NCBI GenBank assembly: GCA_017502975.1
Contig: JAFVTV010000004.1
Coordinates: 1-61,808, forward strand
From: Clostridia bacterium
GTDB taxonomy: Bacteria > Bacillota > Clostridia > Oscillospirales > CAG-272
Length of the DNA: 61,808 nucleotides
Direction: 5' to 3'
The translations under genes were made by a program, and so were the position numbers. Position 1 is the first letter of the stretch; each line of letters starts with the position of its first letter. Shown piece after piece: positions 1 to 8,525 of this stretch. The notes beneath the pieces are model-generated. The model had not been told where the DNA came from. It ran no database searches and saw only the letters and a program-made list of their open reading frames with translations.

Positions 1-1250
1 ATGCGCACCTGACCGTAGGCGATCACGCTGAGCGCGGAAATGCGGTTCCAGTTGCCGGGGAAAAACTCCCAAGCCTCGCGGCAAAAGCGCTCATTGATCT
101 CCTTTACGATCATATGAATACGGGGCAGCTTGAGGGCAAACAGATCCTCGTTCCAGGTTTCAAGTGCCTCGGGCATAACGGTGTGGTTGGTGTAGGATAC
201 GGTTCTGGTTACAATATCCCATGCCTTTTCCCAAGAGAAGCAATACTCATCAATCAGAATACGCATCAGCTCGGGCACGCAGAGCGCGGGGTGGGTATCG
301 TTGATATGGATCGAAGCCTTTTCGGGGAGATTGTCAAGATTTCCGTAAACTGTCATGTGATCGCGAATGATGCTCTGGCAGGAGGCGGAAACCAAGAAAT
401 ACTGCTGGGTAAGACGCAAAAGCTTGCCCTCGGTATGATTATCGGCAGGATACAGCACCTTGGTAATGATATCCGCATTGTTGGTCTGCTCCATGGCAAG
501 GGTATACTGTCCCTGCGAGAAAAGGCCCATATTAAAGCTGCTGACAGGGCGCGCCTTCCACAGGCGAAGCTGGGATACGGCATCGCTGTCAGCACCCGAG
601 ATCATCATATCATAGGGAACGGCCTCATACTCCTCGCCCCCCTCATAGCTGATCTCCAGCCTTCCTTCCTTCCACTCTTCCTTCACGTGTCCGCCGAAAT
701 GTACCTTGTACACGCGGTCGGCACGGGGCGAAAGCCAAACCTCACCGCCGGGCAACCATGCGTCGGGCAGCTCGATCTGCATACCGTCCACGATCATTTG
801 CTTAAAAAGACCGTACTCGTAGCAGAGCGAAAAGCCGGTTGCGGGGTAATCGAGAGAGGAAAGCGAATCCATAAAGCAAGCGGCAAGTCTGCCAAGACCG
901 CCGTTGCCAAGACCTGCATCGGGCTCGCATTCATAGAGCTCGTCAAGATCCATGCCAAGGGTCTTTAGTGCCTTGCGGTAGTTTTCCTGCAGGCCGAGAT
1001 TGCAAAGGTTGGTCTTAAGAGACCTGCCAAGCAAAAACTCCATGCACATATAGTACACGCGCTTCGCGCCCGCTTCGTTGACCTTGTCCTTAAACTGATT
1101 GCGCTTCTCTACCAAAACATCCTTTACGGTAAGTGCAGCTGCCTTGTAGAGCTGCTCCTTGGTCGCTTCCTTTGCGCTGACGCCAAAATGGCGGGAAAGC
1201 TTTTCTTCAATATTCTTTTTTACTTCTTTTGCGTTAGGGGTATAATTCAT
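1..1250 (-). CDS. glgP: Glycogen phosphorylase, 3' end beyond the left edge
   Basis: Phosphorylase that releases glucose-1-phosphate from glycogen chain ends in the cytoplasm. Only the first ~416 residues are in the window, so the C-terminal PLP-lysine cannot be checked. The ATG at 1250 begins MNYTPNAKEVKKNIEEKL and follows a GGAGG about 10 nt upstream. Family hallmarks are YYMCMEFLLGRSL near residue 66, DAGLGNGGLGRLAACFMDS near 111, and NDTHPALCVPELMR in the second half. It is the last visible gene of glgB-glgC-glgD-glgA-glgP, 18 nt after glgA, so synthesis and breakdown of glycogen are probably co-transcribed, as in Bacillus glgBCDAP. Identity is firm; the true length is unknown. Confidence 0.95.
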   Translation of the reverse strand, partial: MNYTPNAKEVKKNIEEKLSRHFGVSAKEATKEQLYKAAALTVKDVLVEKRNQFKDKVNEAGAKRVYYMCMEFLLGRSLKTNLCNLGLQENYRKALKTLGMDLDELYECEPDAGLGNGGLGRLAACFMDSLSSLDYPATGFSLCYEYGLFKQMIVDGMQIELPDAWLPGGEVWLSPRADRVYKVHFGGHVKEEWKEGRLEISYEGGEEYEAVPYDMMISGADSDAVSQLRLWKARPVSSFNMGLFSQGQYTLAMEQTNNADIITKVLYPADNHTEGKLLRLTQQYFLVSASCQSIIRDHMTVYGNLDNLPEKASIHINDTHPALCVPELMRILIDEYCFSWEKAWDIVTRTVSYTNHTVMPEALETWNEDLFALKLPRIHMIVKEINERFCREAWEFFPGNWNRISALSVIAYGQVR

Positions 1251-1268
1251 GTTGGGGTTTCCTCCGGA

Positions 1269-2705
1269 TTATGCGTTAAATTGATCGTACATCGCAAGGT
1301 AGTCACGTGCGGCAGCTGCCCACGAAAAGTTTGTGCGCATGATCTTGCTCATCAAGCGGTCGCGCTTTGCCTCATTGCGCCAAAGGGCAATGGCAGCATG
1401 CGTGCGCTCGTAAAGCTCTGCACCGCTGTAGCCTGCAAACGTAAAGCCGTTGCCATGGATGCGCTTGCCCTCTTCCCAATATCCCTTGATCGAATCGTAA
1501 AGGCCGCCTGTTTCGCGCACCACGGGAATTGCACCGTAGCGCGAAGCGATCATCTGTGCAAGGCCGCAGGGCTCGGATTTCGAGGGCATCAGGAAAATAT
1601 CGCAAGCAGCGTAGATCTGCTTGGCAAGATCGCGGTCGTACTTCAAAAGCACACGAACCTTGTCGGGGAAGCAGCGCGCAAGCTCGGTGAAGTAATGCTC
1701 AAAATTCTCATCACCGCAGCCAAGCACTACCAATTGTATGTCGCTCTCGCCGATAAGTTTACCGAAGATCTCGGTCATGATATCAACACCCTTATGTGCA
1801 ACCAAACGTGTGATGACCGCAAGAAGCGGCACGTCACGGCGCACGGGCAGGTCAAGCGCTGATTGCAGCGCAAGCTTATTTTCGGGCTTTTTCTCACGTG
1901 CGCGCCAGCTGTAATTTACAGGAATAGCGGGGTCCTTTGCAGGATTATAGTAGCGGTAGTCGATACCGTTTAAAATGCCGCACAGTTTGTAGCGGTTTTC
2001 GCGCAAAATGCCGTCAAGTCCCTTGCCATAGGCAGGGGTGCAGATCTCCTCTGCATAGCGCGGGCTGACCGTGCTCACCTTGTCCGCCGCAACAATTGCC
2101 GCCTTCATCAAATTGATGCAGCCGCCGAAATCCATCAGCTCATATTGCGCCACGTCAAGCCCAAACACGTCACCAAGGATGCCGAAATTGTACTGACCCT
2201 GATACTCGATATTGTGAATGGTAAATACCGAGCGAATATTCCCGTATCCCGCTTTGTCACCGTACAGACACTTGAGATATACAACAGAAAGTGCCGCCTG
2301 CCAATCATGTGCGTGCAGCACGTCGGGGTAAAAATCAAGTCGGGAGATCGCCTCCATCACTGCCATGGAGAAGTAAGCAAAGCGCTCACCGTCATCAAAG
2401 CTGCCGTAAAGCGTATCACGCTTGAAATAATACTCATTATCTACAAAATAATAGATCACGCCGTCCTTTTTAAGGGATCTGATGCCGCAATACAGCTCGC
2501 GCCAAGCAAGCTTTACGGTAAAGACCGCCTCAGTCTTCATTTTTGCGCGCCATTCCTCCTTTACCTGACCGTAAAGGGGCAGGATCACGCGCACATCGGC
2601 GCCCTCCTTTGCCAGAGCCGCGGGAAGCGAGCCAAGCACATCGCCAAGCCCGCCCGTTGCCGCAAATGGCATTGCCTCGGCGCCTACAAATAAAATCTTT
2701 TTCAT
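1269..2705 (-). CDS. glgA: Glycogen synthase
   Basis: GT5 glycogen synthase (478 aa) that adds glucose from ADP-glucose to glycogen chains. The start at 2705 (MKKILFVGAEAMPF) follows AGGAG; an in-frame ATG further upstream at 2828 would add about 40 residues unlike the family. The N-terminal nucleotide-sugar motif reads PFAATGGLGDVLGSLP, with Ala where E. coli and Bacillus enzymes have the Lys of KTGG; this may be a clade feature and is worth noting. The C-terminal half has the MPSKSEPCGLAQMIA loop and the ETGGLYDSI segment of the GT-B fold. Length is normal. It lies between glgD and glgP; the 132-nt gap to glgD carries a candidate internal promoter and a stem-loop, so GlgA may be adjusted separately. 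Confidence 0.95.
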   Translation of the reverse strand: MKKILFVGAEAMPFAATGGLGDVLGSLPAALAKEGADVRVILPLYGQVKEEWRAKMKTEAVFTVKLAWRELYCGIRSLKKDGVIYYFVDNEYYFKRDTLYGSFDDGERFAYFSMAVMEAISRLDFYPDVLHAHDWQAALSVVYLKCLYGDKAGYGNIRSVFTIHNIEYQGQYNFGILGDVFGLDVAQYELMDFGGCINLMKAAIVAADKVSTVSPRYAEEICTPAYGKGLDGILRENRYKLCGILNGIDYRYYNPAKDPAIPVNYSWRAREKKPENKLALQSALDLPVRRDVPLLAVITRLVAHKGVDIMTEIFGKLIGESDIQLVVLGCGDENFEHYFTELARCFPDKVRVLLKYDRDLAKQIYAACDIFLMPSKSEPCGLAQMIASRYGAIPVVRETGGLYDSIKGYWEEGKRIHGNGFTFAGYSGAELYERTHAAIALWRNEAKRDRLMSKIMRTNFSWAAAARDYLAMYDQFNA

Positions 2706-2743
2706 GGTTTCTCCTAATATAACTTGTCTGTTTTTACTGTCTT

Positions 2744-2794
2744 GCGGGATGCTGTCAAAGGGCGAACGGATCGCGCGCCATTGCAGCATCCCGC
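2744..2794 (-). other. Stem-loop in the glgD-glgA leader
   Basis: An 11-bp perfect stem (GCGGGATGCTG at 2744-2754 with CAGCATCCCGC at 2784-2794) encloses a 29-nt loop. It ends about 40 nt upstream of the glgA start and has no U-run after it, so it does not look like a terminator. It could be an RNA-processing or stability element separating glgA from upstream message. Function is inferred. Confidence 0.5.
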
Positions 2795-2836
2795 TTATAT
2801 ATTGCGAAAAACTCTTGCCCTGCGGCAAGCCCTTTC

Positions 2837-2866
2837 ATTATACCATAACGCCTTTGCCGATGTAAA
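2837..2866 (-). promoter_or_regulatory. Candidate internal promoter for glgA
   Basis: On the minus strand, TTTACA (2866-2861), an 18-bp spacer and TATAAT (2842-2837) sit over the end of glgD. This would start a ~125-nt leader for glgA carrying the 2744-2794 stem-loop. Good sigma-A match, no experimental support. Confidence 0.5.
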
Positions 2867-3971
2867 ACGGCATGCTCTCGCAGCCGCAAAGCTCACGACC
2901 GTCGCGGATCACAACATTTTTATCGGTAATGACCGAGGACAGACGCACATTGTCGCCCGTTACGGTATCCTGCATCAGAATAGAGTTCTTCACGACCGTT
3001 CCCTTGCCAACCTTTACACCGCGGAACAGGATAGAGTTTTCAACCGTGCCCTCAATGATGCAACCATCTGCGATCATAGAGCCGCTTACCTTTGCGTCCC
3101 CCGTATAGCGCGTGGGCACAGAGTTACGCACCTTGGTAAAGATCGGCTGATTGCGGCGGTAAAAGAGGTTCACGCGATTTACGGGGTCAAGCAAGCGCAT
3201 CGAGCAGCGGAAATAGCTTTCAAGCGAGTTGATACGCGCGAAAAAGCCGTCATACTCATGCGCATAGATCTTATCCTTGGCAAGATTGCGCATGATCACG
3301 TCCTTATAAAAGCTCTTGTATCCGTGCGCCACAGCCTCAGATACCACACGCTTTAAATACGTACGGTTTACGATCCAAATATCCGCGCAGACCTTCACGC
3401 TCCCCTGCTCGCCGTTATACTCCGCCATGTCGATCACACGGCCCGTTTCATCTGCAACGGGCAGCTGTGCGTGGCTGTCAAGCGATTGCACCGCGGTGTC
3501 AACCGTGGTGGTGATCAGCGTAAAATCAGCGCCGCGCTTTTCATGCAGCTTCATCGCCGATGCGATATCCACGTTGCAGATCACGTCACAGTCGGAAAGC
3601 ACCAGCACGTCCTCGGTGCAGCGGTCGATAAAGTTCATCACGCCCATAATTGCTTCCAGTCGCGTGGAATACAAGCGCCCCGCCGTAGCGTTGTCATAGG
3701 CTGTGATAAAGGGGGGCAGGATCTTAATGCCGCCCGTGCGGCGCGCAAGATCCCAGTCCTTACCGTTGCCGATATGGTCAAGCAGGGACTGATAGTTGTA
3801 GTGCGTGATCAGACCCACCTTGGAGATGCCCGAATTTACCATGTTGGAAAGTGCAAAGTCAATGAGGCGGTATCTGCCGCCAAAGGGGATACTTGCCATT
3901 GTGCGACGGCTCGTAAGCTCGGGCACGGTTGCATCGTGTATGTTAGAGAAAATAATTCCTGCTGCGGTCAT
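2838..3971 (-). CDS. glgD: GlgD, regulatory ADP-glucose pyrophosphorylase subunit
   Basis: GlgD-type homologue of glucose-1-phosphate adenylyltransferase (377 aa). In Firmicutes it forms a hetero-oligomer with GlgC that makes ADP-glucose and alters its regulation. The nucleotidyltransferase fold is visible (FGGRYRLIDFALSNMVNSG near residue 30, KDWDLARRTGGIKILPP near 75), but the N terminus reads [13 protein letters not shown] and lacks the GGQGSRL glycine-rich loop of GlgC, as expected for GlgD. The C-terminal third is a left-handed beta-helix with hexapeptide repeats. Its ATG overlaps the glgC stop by one base (TAATG), which predicts translational coupling and equal amounts of the two subunits. 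Confidence 0.93.
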   Translation of the reverse strand: MTAAGIIFSNIHDATVPELTSRRTMASIPFGGRYRLIDFALSNMVNSGISKVGLITHYNYQSLLDHIGNGKDWDLARRTGGIKILPPFITAYDNATAGRLYSTRLEAIMGVMNFIDRCTEDVLVLSDCDVICNVDIASAMKLHEKRGADFTLITTTVDTAVQSLDSHAQLPVADETGRVIDMAEYNGEQGSVKVCADIWIVNRTYLKRVVSEAVAHGYKSFYKDVIMRNLAKDKIYAHEYDGFFARINSLESYFRCSMRLLDPVNRVNLFYRRNQPIFTKVRNSVPTRYTGDAKVSGSMIADGCIIEGTVENSILFRGVKVGKGTVVKNSILMQDTVTGDNVRLSSVITDKNVVIRDGRELCGCESMPFYIGKGVMV

Positions 3972-5167
3972 TACATTGCACCTCCCTTATCCGAAATGAT
4001 CTCGCCGTCCTTTGCGATGCCGTTTTCCTCGATCACAACGCCCTCGCCAATAACGGTTATACCCTTTGCCTCACCTCTCGGCTTGCCGACAACGGCACCC
4101 TTGCAGATCTTTACCTCACGGTCAATGATCGCGTAGGATACGTGTGCGCCCTCGTGGATGATACAGTCGCCCATGATCACGGCATCCTCTACCACAGCGC
4201 CCTCCAGCACGCGCACGTTTTCACCCAGCACGGAATTCTTCACCGTGCCAAGGATTTCGCACCCCTCGGTGATCGATGCGTTTTCGATGACCGCATGGGG
4301 ACCCACGTACTGGGGCGGCGCATTTTCATGGCGCGAAAGCACGCGATGCTTGCCGTCGTGAAGCTTCAAAACAGGCTCCTCGCCGAGGATATCCATATTC
4401 GCCTCCCACAACGAGTCGATGGTGCCCACGTCCTTCCAATAGCCCTCAAAGGAATATGCCATCATCTTCTCACCCGCGCCAAGCATGGTGGGGATGATGT
4501 TTTTGCCGAAATCGTTTGCGGAATTCGGGTCCTTTGCATCTGCGATCAGATAATCGAAGAGCTTTTTGCGCGTAAATACGTAAATGCCCATGGATGCCTT
4601 GGTGCTGTCGGGATTTTTGGGCTTTTCGGTAAACTTATAGATCGTACCGTCATCGTAGGTGCTCATAATGCCAAAGCGGCTTGCCTCGGAGAGCGGCACG
4701 TCAAGCACGGCAATGGTGCACGCGGCACCCGTTTCCTTGTGGTAATCGATCATTTTGGAATAATCCATATGATAGATATGGTCACCCGAAAGGATCAGCA
4801 CGTACTCTGCATCGTAGCGCTCAATAAATTGCATATTTTGGTAAATGGCGTTTGCCGTGCCGCTGTACCAATCGGCGCCGTCCTTTGCCTGGTAGGGGGG
4901 AAGGATCTTTACACCGCCGTAGTTGCGGTCAAGATCCCACGGCAGACCCGTGCCGATATATTCGTTAAGTACAAGGGGCTGGTACTGTGTCAGCACACCC
5001 ACGGTATCAAGCCCGGAGTTGATACAGTTGGAAAGAGGGAAATCGATGATGCGGTATTTTCCGCCAAAGGTAACGGCAGGCTTTGCCGTTTTATCGGTCA
5101 GTGCGTAAAGTCGGCTGCCCTGCCCACCGGCAAGCAGCATTGCCACACATTCTTTCTTCTTGAACAT
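3971..5167 (-). CDS. glgC: Glucose-1-phosphate adenylyltransferase (ADP-glucose pyrophosphorylase)
   Basis: Catalytic subunit that makes ADP-glucose from ATP and glucose-1-phosphate, the committed step of glycogen synthesis. The start at 5167 ([10 protein letters not shown]) follows GGAGG; an in-frame ATG 48 nt upstream is less likely. The 398-aa protein has the LAGGQGSRL loop at residues 12-20, the [20 protein letters not shown] block, [12 protein letters not shown], the sugar-phosphate region FTEKPKNP and [10 protein letters not shown], then a C-terminal beta-helix. No residue loss is evident. Next in the operon after glgB and coupled by a one-base overlap to glgD. Confidence 0.96.
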   Translation of the reverse strand: MFKKKECVAMLLAGGQGSRLYALTDKTAKPAVTFGGKYRIIDFPLSNCINSGLDTVGVLTQYQPLVLNEYIGTGLPWDLDRNYGGVKILPPYQAKDGADWYSGTANAIYQNMQFIERYDAEYVLILSGDHIYHMDYSKMIDYHKETGAACTIAVLDVPLSEASRFGIMSTYDDGTIYKFTEKPKNPDSTKASMGIYVFTRKKLFDYLIADAKDPNSANDFGKNIIPTMLGAGEKMMAYSFEGYWKDVGTIDSLWEANMDILGEEPVLKLHDGKHRVLSRHENAPPQYVGPHAVIENASITEGCEILGTVKNSVLGENVRVLEGAVVEDAVIMGDCIIHEGAHVSYAIIDREVKICKGAVVGKPRGEAKGITVIGEGVVIEENGIAKDGEIISDKGGAM

Positions 5168-5237
5168 ACTATGTCCTCCATGGTTTTTATTGCATTGTAG
5201 CATTGCGGGGTTCAAAAAGGGGTTTTGCGGGGTTATT

Positions 5238-7151
5238 TTACTGTGTCTTTTCTTTTTTTATTCTTTTCGCGGGATATTTTCGCCGACAGCTCAGTATCAC
5301 CGCGCCAAGCGGGGGGAGCGTCAGGCTCAGGGATTGGGCAAGCCCGTGCATGGGCACCTGCTCGGTGCGAAGCTCTCCCTCATTTAAATGATCGCCGCCG
5401 CCAAAAGAAGCGCTGTCGGAGTTAAAGATCTCCTCCCACACGCCATGCTGCGGCAATCCCACGCGGAAATTATCGCGCAAGACGGGTGTAAAGTTGATCA
5501 AAACCACCACCTCCCTGCCGCGCTTGTCGATGCGACGGTAGGAGATCACGCTCTGGTCGCAGTTGTCGGGGTCGATCCACTGAAAGCCCTCCCAACCGCC
5601 GTCCTGCTCAAAAAGAGCGGGCGTTTTCAGGTAGAGATGATTGAGCGCTGCCGCATACTGCTGAAACTGAGCATGCATGGGATAGTCAAGCAAAAACCAT
5701 TCGAGCTCATTCTCATAGTCCCACTCACGGAACTGCCCAAACTCACTGCCCATAAACAGCAACTTTTTGCCGGGATGCGTCATCATGTACGCCAGATGCG
5801 CACGTGCGCCCGCAAATTTTTCCCAATAGTTACCGGGATTGCGGTCAAGGAAGGATTTTTTGCCGTGCACCACCTCGTCGTGCGAAATGGGCAGCACGTA
5901 TTTCTCCCCAAACGCATAGGAGAGCGAAAAGGTCAGATTGCCATGATTGTACTTGCGGTAAATGGGGTCGGTCGTTGCATACGAGAGCGTATCGTTCATC
6001 CACCCCATATTCCATTTCAGCGAGAAGCCGAGGCCGTCGTTTTCAAAACTCGTAAGGTTGCCCCACGCCGTGGATTCCTCGGCGATCATCAAAACATCGG
6101 GAAAGGCACCTCTCATGTGGGCGTTGAGCTTGCGGAAAAACGCCATTGCTTCAAGATTGCGGTTGTCGCCGTAAACGTTTGGCACCCACTCATCGGGCAG
6201 GCGGTCATAATCAAGATAGAGCATAGAAGCAACCGCATCCACGCGCAAGCCGTCAACATGATATTTGTCTACCCAATAGCTCGCATTGGAAATGAGAAAG
6301 CTTTGCACCTCCTCGCGCCCTACGTCAAAGCAACGTGTGCCCCAACCGCGGTGCTCCATGCGGTCTATGCCCTGATACTCATAAAGCGGCTGACCGTCAA
6401 ACTCGTAAAGCCCCTGTGCATCCTTTGGAAAATGCGCGGGCACCCAGTCAAGGATCACGCCAATGCCCGCCTCGTGCATCGCGTCCACAAACGCCATAAA
6501 ATCATGCGGCGTGCCAAAGCGTGAGGTCGGCGCAAAATATCCCGTTACCTGATACCCCCAAGAGCCGTCATACGGATGCTCCATGACAGGCATCAACTCT
6601 ACGTGCGTGTAACCCATTTGCTTCACGTAGGGTACAAGCTCACGCGCGATCTCCTCATAAGTACAGCAACTGCCGTCCTTGTGCTTTTTAAAGGAGCCGA
6701 GGTGCACCTCGTAAATGTTGAGAGGTCTGCTCACGATCGGCTTTTTTGCCTCGCGCCTGCGGTAGCGAAGCCAACCGGCATCGCGCCATTTATAGCCCTC
6801 AATGTCAAAATAGATCGAAGCCGTTTCGGGGTATTGCCCCGCATAGGTGCCGTAAGGATCTGCCTTGTACACGTCACCGTGCGGCGTCTTCATTTTAAAT
6901 TTATAAAGACAGCCTTGCCCAAACCGTTCGGTTGACACCACGCACTCAAAAACGCCACCCTCGGTTGCACGCACCATGGGGTCACTCTCCCCCCAGCCGT
7001 TGAAATCTCCCACCACGAAAGCGGCAACGGCGTGCGGCGCCCAAACGCGGAAGACATATCCGCCCTCGGTCTTGTGAACACCAAGATAGTCATGCGCTTT
7101 AAAATTTGTGCCCTGATGGAACAAATACGGCGCAAGATCGTTTTGCTGCAT
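5238..7151 (-). CDS. glgB: 1,4-alpha-glucan branching enzyme
   Basis: GH13 branching enzyme (637 aa) that introduces alpha-1,6 branches into glycogen. The ATG at 7151 ([14 protein letters not shown]) has GAGGTG 6 nt upstream; the ATG at 7169 has none. An N-terminal CBM48 module holds [20 protein letters not shown] near residue 35. The catalytic barrel shows [14 protein letters not shown], nucleophile Asp in [15 protein letters not shown], acid/base Glu in [10 protein letters not shown], and SHDEVVHGK. The C-terminal beta-sandwich is complete. It is the promoter-proximal gene of the glycogen operon, divergent from holB; the candidate promoter at 7203-7231 carries a dyad near its start point. 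Confidence 0.96.
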   Translation of the reverse strand: MQQNDLAPYLFHQGTNFKAHDYLGVHKTEGGYVFRVWAPHAVAAFVVGDFNGWGESDPMVRATEGGVFECVVSTERFGQGCLYKFKMKTPHGDVYKADPYGTYAGQYPETASIYFDIEGYKWRDAGWLRYRRREAKKPIVSRPLNIYEVHLGSFKKHKDGSCCTYEEIARELVPYVKQMGYTHVELMPVMEHPYDGSWGYQVTGYFAPTSRFGTPHDFMAFVDAMHEAGIGVILDWVPAHFPKDAQGLYEFDGQPLYEYQGIDRMEHRGWGTRCFDVGREEVQSFLISNASYWVDKYHVDGLRVDAVASMLYLDYDRLPDEWVPNVYGDNRNLEAMAFFRKLNAHMRGAFPDVLMIAEESTAWGNLTSFENDGLGFSLKWNMGWMNDTLSYATTDPIYRKYNHGNLTFSLSYAFGEKYVLPISHDEVVHGKKSFLDRNPGNYWEKFAGARAHLAYMMTHPGKKLLFMGSEFGQFREWDYENELEWFLLDYPMHAQFQQYAAALNHLYLKTPALFEQDGGWEGFQWIDPDNCDQSVISYRRIDKRGREVVVLINFTPVLRDNFRVGLPQHGVWEEIFNSDSASFGGGDHLNEGELRTEQVPMHGLAQSLSLTLPPLGAVILSCRRKYPAKRIKKEKTQ

Positions 7152-7180
7152 GTGATCACCTCGTTTCATCTTGACAAATC

Positions 7181-7195
7181 GGTATAATCTATACC
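7181..7195. promoter_or_regulatory. Perfect dyad at the glgB transcription start (candidate operator)
   Basis: GGTATA-ATC-TATACC, a perfect 6-3-6 inverted repeat, lies directly after the minus-strand -10 box at 7203-7208, where glgB transcription should begin. A bound protein would block initiation. The regulator is unknown. Confidence 0.5.
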
Positions 7196-7202
7196 TGACT
7201 AT

Positions 7203-7231
7203 ATTATAACATATACGCCTTGGAAAGGCAA
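7203..7231 (-). promoter_or_regulatory. Candidate sigma-A promoter of the glycogen operon
   Basis: Minus strand: TTGCCT (7231-7226), 17-bp spacer, TATAAT (7208-7203). The -10 is perfect and the -35 weak, which suits a regulated promoter. Predicted start near 7196, about 45 nt before the glgB ATG. Confidence 0.65.
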
Positions 7232-7366
7232 GATTTTTCGGAACACTTTATGTAAGTAAATTCAACAAATTTTGCATTATTTTGACAAATTTTCTATTTT
7301 TTTCCACAAAGAATGACGCAACTTTCAGTTGCAAAAGCTTTCCGCAAACTTCCTTTCCTTACGGGA

Positions 7367-7395
7367 TTGACATTGTAAATTTATTTTGCTATAAT
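7367..7395 (+). promoter_or_regulatory. Consensus sigma-A promoter for holB
   Basis: TTGACA (7367-7372), exactly 17 bp, TATAAT (7390-7395). Both boxes are perfect. Predicted start near 7402; GGAGG at 7431-7435 precedes the holB ATG by 7 nt. Confidence 0.9.
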
Positions 7396-7442
7396 TATAT
7401 TTTGAAGGTATCTGCCTTTACCGCAAAGAAGGAGGCGCACGC

Positions 7443-8489
7443 ATGAAATCTTTTTTTCCCGACATTCGCGGCAACGAGTCGCTGCGCCGCCGCATCGGTG
7501 CGGAATTTTATGAAGGCGCCTTTTCCCATGCCTATATCTTGGAAGGTGGTCGCGGCTTTGGCAAGCACATGCTTGCCCGTCAAATCGCAATGGCGGCTGC
7601 GTGCGAAAACCGCAAAAGCAGCACCCATCCCCTGCCCTGCGGCATCTGCAAGCATTGCCGCAAGATTGCAGCCGACAACTGTGTGGATGTGATCACCGTT
7701 GCAAAACCCGAAGGGCGTGCCACCATGAGCGTGGATACCGTCAGAGCCCTGCGAGAGGGGATCGCTACCGTACCCAACGACCTTGATGTAAAGGTCTACA
7801 TCATAGAGGATGCCCATACCATGACCAAGCAGGCACAAAACGCCCTGCTGCTTACCCTTGAGGAGCCGCCTGCATTTGTGCTTTTCCTGCTGCTCACAGA
7901 GGATGCCGGGGCGCTGCTTGAAACCGTGCGCTCCCGTGCCCCCATTTTCCGCTTGCAGCCCCTTGACCGCGACACCATGCAAAGCTATCTCATAACCGCA
8001 CCCGCGGGCATCGCCGGCGGTGCACCTGCGCTTTTGCGCGAGCACCCCGAGGAGTTTGAAGCGCTGCTTACCCTCTCGGCAGGATCGGTCGGTCAGGCAC
8101 TGACGCTTCTTGACCCCCAAAAGCGCGCGCCGCTGCTGCAGCAAAGGCAGGATGCCGAAGAGATACTTCGCCTGCTTGCCACACACGCAGGACAGGATGA
8201 ACTCTTTTTGCTGCTTCGCTCGCTTGGCACCGCCCGCGACGAATTAAGTGCGCGCCTGACAACGCTTTTGCTTGCGCTGCGTGACCTCACCCTGCTCTCA
8301 CGCACCGAGCACGCGCCCCTGCTGTTCTTCACCAACCGTGAGCAAGCGATCGATCTTGCCGCATCCTTCACCACCGCAAGACTGCTTCTTATTTCCCGTA
8401 CCGTAGAGGAGGCAAAGGAGGCACTTGCCGCAAACGCAAATGTACGCCTGACGCTCACACAACTACAAACACAGTTATTCACCACATAA
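7443..8489 (+). CDS. holB: DNA polymerase III subunit delta'
   Basis: Clamp-loader delta' subunit (348 aa), an AAA+ family protein that helps open the beta clamp during replication. The N-terminal block SHAYILEGGRGFGKHMLARQ shows a degenerate Walker A, as expected for the non-ATP-binding delta' subunit. A zinc module with CGICKHC lies near residue 63, and the sensor region AHTMTKQAQNALLLTLEEPP near 120. The arginine-finger SRC motif reads SRAP here. First gene behind a perfect promoter, followed by ricT 36 nt later, as in Bacillus subtilis holB-yaaT. Identity is firm. Confidence 0.92.
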   Translation: MKSFFPDIRGNESLRRRIGAEFYEGAFSHAYILEGGRGFGKHMLARQIAMAAACENRKSSTHPLPCGICKHCRKIAADNCVDVITVAKPEGRATMSVDTVRALREGIATVPNDLDVKVYIIEDAHTMTKQAQNALLLTLEEPPAFVLFLLLTEDAGALLETVRSRAPIFRLQPLDRDTMQSYLITAPAGIAGGAPALLREHPEEFEALLTLSAGSVGQALTLLDPQKRAPLLQQRQDAEEILRLLATHAGQDELFLLLRSLGTARDELSARLTTLLLALRDLTLLSRTEHAPLLFFTNREQAIDLAASFTTARLLLISRTVEEAKEALAANANVRLTLTQLQTQLFTT

Positions 8490-8525
8490 TACTCCCTCGG
8501 CAAACCCGAGGGTTCGGAGTAAACA

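Noticed and set aside
7171-7188. TTGACA followed by TATAAT on the plus strand
   Set aside because: The spacer is only 6 bp, so it cannot be a sigma-A promoter. Part of it belongs to the dyad at 7181-7195.
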